From contig DDTZ01000111.1 of the NCBI GenBank assembly GCA_002344565.1, forward strand, positions 38,231-43,967: 5,737 nt of DNA, written 5' to 3'. A model generated the notes under the pieces. The model was not told the DNA's origin, did not search any database, and saw only the letters and a program-made list of their open reading frames with translations. The position numbers and the translations under genes are program-made. Below are positions 1-3,922 of this stretch, piece by piece (the stretch's first letter is position 1; every line of letters begins with the position of its first letter). This DNA is from Bdellovibrionaceae bacterium UBA2351. GTDB lineage: Bacteria > Bdellovibrionota > Bdellovibrionia > Bdellovibrionales > Bdellovibrionaceae.

Positions 1-2133
1 CAAACTCCTCATGTGATTAAAATCCGAATGTTCATTCCTATTCATCAGAGGTAATAAACTTAAAATGCTCAAAAGCACGCCCGATACACCGGCCGTAACC
101 GCGGTCGATGTGGGAATCAAAGATCGACTCGCGTGATGAGTTTGCGATTTTAAATTTTCAAAGGCAAATGCAGATATAGGATGAACAATTAATTCTAATA
201 AAATGATATGAACAGGCAACATCAATTGACTCAAACCCAGCAATGGTGGAATAAAGGCCAGAAGGACTACCGGAATATGAAACGCAATCAAATACGAAAA
301 ACTTCGGCGTAAATTTGAAAATATATTTCGCCCTTCAAGAATAGCTTGAACGATCCCATTAAAATCATTTTTTAAAAGAATCATTTTTGCCGTCGAGCGT
401 GCGACGTCGGTTGCATTTTCGCCCATACTGACACCGATATCGGCCAGCTTTAAAGCCGGCGAATCATTGACTCCGTCCCCTGTCATCGCAACGACCTTGT
501 TGTGACTTTTAAGAGTTTTCACCATTTCATATTTTTGTTCCGGCGTCACCCGCGCAAAAATCGCGCCTTGCACATAGGCGCGCGATCGTTTTTCTTCGTC
601 CATTTCTAACAGCTGCGAGCCGCTGAAAATGGAATTTTCACCATGTGATATTTCAAGTTCATCGGCAATCGCATGGGCCGTTAAAAGATGATCTCCGGTG
701 AGCATTTTTATTTCGATTCCGGCATTCTGGCAATCTGCAATCGCTTGCTTTGCCGAACTACGAACCGGATCACTAAAAACCAGCAGGCCGATGAAGCGTG
801 CGTTTTTTTCATCTTCGGCTCTGTTTCCTGAAAACTGTCTTTTACTTGTCGCTAGTCCAAGAATTCGTTTTCCTTCAGACGCTAAACGAGTCACCGAATC
901 TAAAATTTTTCGTCTTTCGATTTCATCTACCGTGCAATGTTCAAGGACGCCTTCAACAGCACCTTTCATTGCCAGCACCGATTCGCCGTTTTTATCCGAC
1001 CAAATATGAGTCATATGTTTACCTTGCGGCTCGAATGGATAATCATAGGTCAGCGTCCATTTGTCTTTGACGCGTTTTGCATCAGTAATTTTTTCGAATA
1101 TCGCAGTCTCCATAGAATCTACAGGCGTGGGCTCGCACGCTAGCAGCGCCATTAGATTTCGTTCCTCTGAATTTAGTGAACCAAAAGGAACAACCTCTAC
1201 CAGACTAAAACGACCTTCCGTTAACGTTCCTGTTTTATCGGTACAAATGACATCCACGTTTCCAAGCGCCTCGACGCTGGGAAGTGTTTTCACCAGCACG
1301 CCATGTTTGGACAAGCGATACGCACCCATACTCAGATACAACGTAAACACCAGAGGAAATTCTTCTGGAACCGCGGCCATTCCAAATGTTAAGGCTGTGA
1401 TCAACGATTTAAGTACATTCGAACCACGCGCATATTCCATCCAGAATAACAGGATCACAAGTCCTGCCGCTAGGATCACTATTTTTTTAACCAGTGCATA
1501 GACTTTGACTTGCAGGGGTGATTCCTGACCTTTTGTTTCGGCCAGCAGATGACTAATTTGGCCAAACTTTGTTTGCTTTCCCGTTTTGTCAATCCGCCCG
1601 AATCCCCGTCCGTTTAGAATTGAAGTTCCCGCAAAAAAATCAGCATCGATGTCTTTTTCGATCGGAAGCGATTCCCCCGTCAGGGCTGATTCATTAATTG
1701 ATAAATTATGACTTTCGATAATTTTTCCATCCGCAGGCAGAGACTGTCCTTCTTCGAACGCGATAATATCGCCGGGAACAATCAGCTGAACGGGAATGTC
1801 CTTAAGCACACCATCACGAAGAATCTTTGCCGTTGTTTGCAAGTTCGACTTTAAAGCCTTCAGCGCTTTTTCAGATTTGAGTTCTAAATACACATCGACG
1901 GCAGTGACGGGAATATAGGCTATAAGAATAATGATCGCATCCGTCCGATCACCTGTCAGAAAATACAGCGCCGAAAGACCAAGCATCATCAAACCCATCG
2001 GATCGGAAAGAATCTTTAGAAACTGTTTAAGCTGAGTAAAGGCAGAGCCCGCCACAAGTTCATTTCGTCCATGGATGCGTAAAAGTTTTTGAGCGTGTTC
2101 GGTTGTAAGACCTTGTAGATTTTGAGTACTCAT
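1..2133 (-). CDS. P-type cation-transporting ATPase, P2-like (3' end beyond window)
   Basis: ATP-driven ion pump of the inner membrane; 711 residues are visible and the last membrane helices lie beyond the left edge. Seen in order: an N-terminal cation-ATPase domain (about 8-30), two membrane helices (45-60 and 64-82), the actuator TGES (152-155), helices 3-4 with PEEFP (256-260), the phosphorylation site CTDKTGTLT with D299, the nucleotide-binding KGA (390-392), MLTGD (477-481), the hinge TGDGVND (551-557), and helices 5-6 (about 612-660). The catalytic set is intact, so the pump should be active. PEEFP replaces the PEGLP of classical Ca2+ pumps, and helix 6 carries E647, H651-P652 and E659 rather than the usual N..TD pattern. 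The ion is therefore not predictable; I recall PEEFP-type members as a poorly characterised bacterial branch. The start ATG at 2133 gives a full N-terminal domain, but only AAAAAG precedes it, not a good Shine-Dalgarno site. The upstream neighbour on the same strand is the PepSY-like gene, separated by a terminator. Confidence 0.93.
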   Translation of the reverse strand, partial: MSTQNLQGLTTEHAQKLLRIHGRNELVAGSAFTQLKQFLKILSDPMGLMMLGLSALYFLTGDRTDAIIILIAYIPVTAVDVYLELKSEKALKALKSNLQTTAKILRDGVLKDIPVQLIVPGDIIAFEEGQSLPADGKIIESHNLSINESALTGESLPIEKDIDADFFAGTSILNGRGFGRIDKTGKQTKFGQISHLLAETKGQESPLQVKVYALVKKIVILAAGLVILLFWMEYARGSNVLKSLITALTFGMAAVPEEFPLVFTLYLSMGAYRLSKHGVLVKTLPSVEALGNVDVICTDKTGTLTEGRFSLVEVVPFGSLNSEERNLMALLACEPTPVDSMETAIFEKITDAKRVKDKWTLTYDYPFEPQGKHMTHIWSDKNGESVLAMKGAVEGVLEHCTVDEIERRKILDSVTRLASEGKRILGLATSKRQFSGNRAEDEKNARFIGLLVFSDPVRSSAKQAIADCQNAGIEIKMLTGDHLLTAHAIADELEISHGENSIFSGSQLLEMDEEKRSRAYVQGAIFARVTPEQKYEMVKTLKSHNKVVAMTGDGVNDSPALKLADIGVSMGENATDVARSTAKMILLKNDFNGIVQAILEGRNIFSNLRRSFSYLIAFHIPVVLLAFIPPLLGLSQLMLPVHIILLELIVHPISAFAFENLKSQTHHASRSLIPTSTAVTAGVSGVLLSILSLLPLMNRNEHSDFNHMRSL

Positions 2134-2139
2134 CTTTTT

Positions 2140-2168
2140 ATTAAATGCCGTTTTCTGAGAAATAACAA
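2140..2168 (-). promoter_or_regulatory. Candidate promoter for the ATPase gene
   Basis: On the minus strand, TTGTTA (2168-2163, 4 of 6 matches to the -35 consensus) is followed by a 17-base spacer and TTTAAT (2145-2140, 5 of 6 matches to the -10). Transcription would begin at about position 2133, the A of the ATPase start codon, giving a leaderless or nearly leaderless mRNA. That fits the lack of a good ribosome binding site there. The -35 box overlaps the base of the upstream terminator stem. This is consensus matching by eye only. Confidence 0.4.
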
Positions 2169-2202
2169 AGGACGCATCAGCATAACCGGATGCGTCCTTT
2201 GT
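2165..2202 (-). terminator. Rho-independent terminator after the PepSY-like gene
   Basis: A perfect 14-bp inverted repeat (arms 2165-2178 and 2189-2202, 10-base loop) begins 6 bases downstream of the PepSY-like stop codon. On the minus strand the hairpin is followed by a T-rich run (TATTTCT), and the stem base itself is T-rich (CTTTGT). It should end most transcription from the PepSY-like gene before the ATPase gene. Read-through to the ATPase is possible because the T tract is interrupted. Confidence 0.8.
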
Positions 2203-2208
2203 CTGTAT

Positions 2209-2466
2209 TTATTTAGCTTTTACAATCGCGCCATCCACCGGGTTAAAATAGATTTCAACTTTCTTACCGTCCTTGTCCGTGCCGTAAATTTCATAGCAGG
2301 TGCCGGGCTGCTTAAATTTTGATATTTTATACCCATCGGCTTCGACTTTCTTTTTAAAATCAGCCTCTGACATCCATTTAGCCTTGGGTTCATCGGTGCA
2401 GTTTTTCTTTGCCTGGGCGGCCGTAGCCAGACCTAAAAGCACTAAAATCAGTAGAGTTTGTTTCAT
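2209..2466 (-). CDS. Small secreted PepSY-like protein
   Basis: An 85-residue protein with a clear signal peptide: M-K start, hydrophobic stretch 5-16 and a cleavage site after AQA (17-19). The mature part is about 66 residues and lysine-rich. It starts with a Cys (C23), then a helix-like stretch (WMSEADFKKKVEADGY), then a strand-rich end with C57 (CYEIYGTDKDGKKVEIYF) and NPVDGAIVK. That end matches the YEV-G-D..GK-VEIYVDP.TGEIVK pattern of PepSY-type domains. C23 and C57 could form a disulfide. The start at 2466 is fixed by AGGAGA six bases upstream and by the signal peptide; an in-frame ATG at 2616 would add 50 residues of unlikely sequence. The gene is divergent from the cytochrome b561-like gene. 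Such small PepSY proteins often lie beside cytochrome b genes, suggesting a periplasmic partner in electron transfer or its control. The exact function is unknown. Confidence 0.85.
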   Translation of the reverse strand: MKQTLLILVLLGLATAAQAKKNCTDEPKAKWMSEADFKKKVEADGYKISKFKQPGTCYEIYGTDKDGKKVEIYFNPVDGAIVKAK

Positions 2467-2511
2467 TTTGTATCTCCTATTGAACGGGGTGATTCCCATT
2501 TCTTTACTTTG

Positions 2512-2539
2512 AGTATGCGAAATAGTCTGACTTTGTGAA
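2512..2539 (-). promoter_or_regulatory. Candidate promoter for the PepSY-like gene
   Basis: On the minus strand, TTCACA (2539-2534, 5 of 6 matches to the -35) is followed by a 16-base spacer and CATACT (2517-2512, 4 of 6 matches to the -10). The transcript would start near 2505 and have a leader of about 39 bases. This was found by eye against the general sigma-70 consensus and is not the only possible reading. Confidence 0.35.
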
Positions 2540-2583
2540 TCGGCCAAATAGCCTAAGTGCCCGTAATTTCGTCCCATATACCG

Positions 2584-2612
2584 TTTAGCCAATGGACGAA
2601 TGGGCCTATTAG
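2584..2612 (+). promoter_or_regulatory. Weak candidate promoter for the cytochrome b gene
   Basis: TTTAGC (2584-2589, 3 of 6) is followed by a 17-base spacer and TATTAG (2607-2612, 4 of 6). The start would fall near 2619, giving a leader of about 22 bases that contains the GTTCAATAGGAG element. The poor -35 box would suit an activated promoter, for example one driven by the LuxR-type protein encoded downstream, but that is inference. A 7-bp inverted repeat (TTCGTCC at 2568-2574, GGACGAA at 2594-2600) overlaps it and might be an operator. Confidence 0.2.
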
Positions 2613-2640
2613 ACACAAACTGTTCAATAGGAGGCTCACT

Positions 2641-3366
2641 ATGAGATCAACTTTAGTTTATGACATACCGACCCGACTGTTCCACTGGCTGTTTTCCGGG
2701 CTTTTTTTGCTTTCGTTTAGTATCGCTAAAACCGTCGACGACGAGTCCTTAGTTTTTAGCTACCATATGCTGTCCGGCCTGCTTTTGGGTGGCTTAGTTC
2801 TGTGGCGTCTAATTTGGGGTGTTATAGGCTCGCCGCACGCACGGTTTTCTGGATTTAGCTTAAACCCGCTGCATTTAAAGGACTATTTTTTAGGAATTGC
2901 GTCGGGCTCAAAAAAGCGCTGGCTGGGACATAACCCCGCATCCAGCTGGGCTGCGATAACAATGTTTTCACTCGCTTTCGGACTTGCTGGGACCGGTTAC
3001 CTGATGAGCACAGGCAACAAAGAAGCGTTTGAGGACATTCACGAATTCATGGCCAATGCATTTATCGTAATCACCGTACTTCATATTGCCGGAGTTGTAA
3101 TTCATTCGATGCGACACCGGGATGCAATAGCATTGAGCATGATTGACGGTAAAAAAGAATCGTCCGAACCCGCAACAGCAATCCCATCATCGCGAGGACT
3201 TGCTGCGATCGTATTAATCGCCCTAGTGATGTCTTCAGGACTTTATCTCTTCAAAAACTTTGATACGCAAACGCGAACTCTGAGTCTGCTTGGTCAAACT
3301 CTTCAGTTAGGAGAAGTCGAGAATGAGAACGCAAATGAACATGAAAATGAAAACGAAAATGACTAA
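2641..3366 (+). CDS. Cytochrome b561 / hydrogenase-cytochrome-b-type membrane protein
   Basis: A 241-residue integral membrane protein that should bind heme b and pass electrons across or within the inner membrane. Family marks: YDIPTRLFHW at the N-terminus (H15), H42 in helix 2 (YHMLSG), R56-L-I-W-G..GS.HARF after helix 2, RWLGHNPA (93-100) before helix 3, and helix 4 with H134, H148 and H155. H15, H42, H134 and H148 are the likeliest heme ligands by family pattern. Helices lie near 15-29, 40-62, 100-122, 134-156 and 186-204. The first four are the usual core; the fifth, after a cytosolic linker, is an addition. The last 15 residues (227-241) are an Asn/Glu repeat, probably periplasmic if the N-terminus is cytosolic. 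The start at 2641 is set by AGGAGG six bases upstream and by the family N-terminus, although the frame is open back to 2557. The physiological redox partners are unknown; the divergent PepSY-like protein is a candidate partner. Confidence 0.9.
   Translation: MRSTLVYDIPTRLFHWLFSGLFLLSFSIAKTVDDESLVFSYHMLSGLLLGGLVLWRLIWGVIGSPHARFSGFSLNPLHLKDYFLGIASGSKKRWLGHNPASSWAAITMFSLAFGLAGTGYLMSTGNKEAFEDIHEFMANAFIVITVLHIAGVVIHSMRHRDAIALSMIDGKKESSEPATAIPSSRGLAAIVLIALVMSSGLYLFKNFDTQTRTLSLLGQTLQLGEVENENANEHENENEND
3319..3360 (+). repeat. Degenerate hexanucleotide repeat in the 3' end of the cytochrome b gene
   Basis: Seven six-base units resembling GAAAAY stand in tandem (gagaat, gagaac, gcaaat, gaacat, gaaaat, gaaaac, gaaaat). 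They encode the acidic Glu-Asn tail of the cytochrome b. In the next frame the same bases give ATGAAA/ACGAAA codons, producing the Met/Lys/Thr-rich small ORF described separately. The pattern looks like replication slippage followed by drift. Confidence 0.75.
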
Positions 3367-3391
3367 ACTCATGACGACGATCCGTTTTTAA
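3323..3391 (+). CDS. Possible 22-residue leader peptide overlapping the cytochrome b 3' end
   Basis: An ATG at 3323 follows AGGAGA (3309-3314) by eight bases, the best ribosome binding site near this junction. The ORF runs 22 codons to TAA at 3389-3391 and ends 15 bases before the LuxR-type gene, in the same frame as it. The peptide is basic with no acidic residues and has six Met, five Thr, four Lys and two Arg, beginning MRTQMNMK. Much of that composition follows from reading the hexamer repeat out of frame. Its last codons cover the left arm of the inverted repeat that encloses the LuxR-type start, so its translation could open that structure. It could instead be chance, or a relic of a lost signal peptide. 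Confidence 0.25.
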   Translation: MRTQMNMKMKTKMTKLMTTIRF

Positions 3392-3429
3392 GATATAGAT
3401 TGAAACATGACTCGCCACGAACGGATCGT
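3377..3429 (+). promoter_or_regulatory. 10-bp inverted repeat enclosing the LuxR-type start codon
   Basis: ACGATCCGTT at 3377-3386 is perfectly complementary to AACGGATCGT at 3420-3429, with a G-U pair possible at either end in RNA. The 33-base loop holds the stop of the small leader ORF and the whole initiation region of the LuxR-type gene (ATG 3407), which has no good Shine-Dalgarno. As RNA it could control translation of the regulator. As DNA, the arm centres are 43 bp apart, about four helical turns, so it could be a paired operator. By a simple 4^-10 estimate, roughly half of one such repeat with a loop under 100 bases is expected by chance in this window. Confidence 0.4.
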
Positions 3430-3919
3430 TATCATTACTGTCTTAGCCATTATGGCCGTCATGGTGGGCTTTGACTTATTTACCGACTCTCAAGAAGGCG
3501 TCGAGCTTTGGCATGTCTTGGTCGAAGGCGGTGCGGGCTTGGCTGCCCTTTTTGGTATTTTCTATTTCATGAAGGATTCGTTTAATCTAAAGCACAAGCT
3601 CACAGATTCCCTGAATGAAAATGTTAAACTAAAACAAGAAGCCAGCAATTGGAAAACAGAAGCTCAAAAATATATCGAAGGCTTGTCGCAATCTATTGAT
3701 CAGCAATTAACAAAATGGAATTTAACTGCAGCGGAAAAAGAAGTCGCCTTGCTGTTATTAAAAGGACTTTCCCTAAAAGAAATTGCAGATATTCGTAGCA
3801 CCACAGAAAAAACAGCACGCGTACAATCTATTGCGATTTATTCTAAATCTGGGCTATCGGGCCGATCAGAACTGGCCGCATTTTTTCTAGAAGACTTGCT
3901 GCAGCCGCAAGGCAAATAG
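3407..3919 (+). CDS. Membrane-anchored LuxR-type (GerE-like HTH) transcriptional regulator
   Basis: A 170-residue one-component regulator. A short basic N-terminus (MTRHER) is followed by two membrane helices (about 7-25 and 37-55), joined by a small acidic periplasmic loop (26-36). Next come a charged, coiled-coil-like linker (about 56-100) and a C-terminal LuxR-type helix-turn-helix domain (104-165). The DNA-binding domain shows LTAAEKEVALLLLKGLSLKEIA (106-127), matching the LT-RE-EV-LL--G-S-KEIA pattern, then a degenerate second half (TTEKTARVQSIAIYSKSG) and R153 before the final helix. The usual TVK-H recognition-helix residues are replaced by TAR-Q. Charge predicts both ends in the cytosol, so the protein would bind DNA from the membrane. 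It has no receiver or autoinducer domain; any signal must come through the membrane part or a partner. It lies 40 bases after the cytochrome b gene on the same strand and is probably co-transcribed. The start codon lacks a good ribosome binding site, suggesting translational coupling. Confidence 0.85.
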   Translation: MTRHERIVIITVLAIMAVMVGFDLFTDSQEGVELWHVLVEGGAGLAALFGIFYFMKDSFNLKHKLTDSLNENVKLKQEASNWKTEAQKYIEGLSQSIDQQLTKWNLTAAEKEVALLLLKGLSLKEIADIRSTTEKTARVQSIAIYSKSGLSGRSELAAFFLEDLLQPQGK

Positions 3920-3922
3920 AAT

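Larger units (their letters stand above)
2474..2633. repeat. 12-bp inverted repeat at the edges of the divergent promoter region
   Basis: GTTCAATAGGAG occurs at 2622-2633 on the plus strand and, perfectly, at 2485-2474 on the minus strand. Each copy carries the Shine-Dalgarno sequence of one divergent gene (the PepSY-like gene to the left, the cytochrome b to the right), and each Shine-Dalgarno ends six bases before its ATG. The purine-rich core is expected at both places, but the shared GTTCAAT upstream of it is not. The two mRNAs thus begin translation from near-identical leaders. Confidence 0.7.

Noticed and set aside
698..1501. Several plus-strand open frames of 68-146 codons inside the ATPase region.
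   Set aside because: They lie antisense to a P-type ATPase with all its motifs intact, and show no recognisable domains and no good ribosome binding sites.
2300..2512. A plus-strand open frame of 70 codons opposite the PepSY-like gene.
   Set aside because: It is an antisense shadow of a gene with a clear signal peptide and ribosome binding site.
2467..2616. A 50-residue N-terminal extension of the PepSY-like protein, starting at 2616.
   Set aside because: It would place a signal peptide in the middle of the protein and ignore the AGGAGA site before 2466; the extension covers the divergent promoter region.
2557..2640. A 28-residue N-terminal extension of the cytochrome b from an ATG at 2557.
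   Set aside because: The family N-terminus (YDIPTRLFHW) begins just after the 2641 ATG, which has AGGAGG at ideal spacing.
3895..3911. A small hairpin (CTTGC / GCAAG, 7-base loop) at the end of the LuxR-type gene, considered as a terminator.
   Set aside because: It has only a 5-bp stem, lies within coding sequence, and has no T run on either strand.
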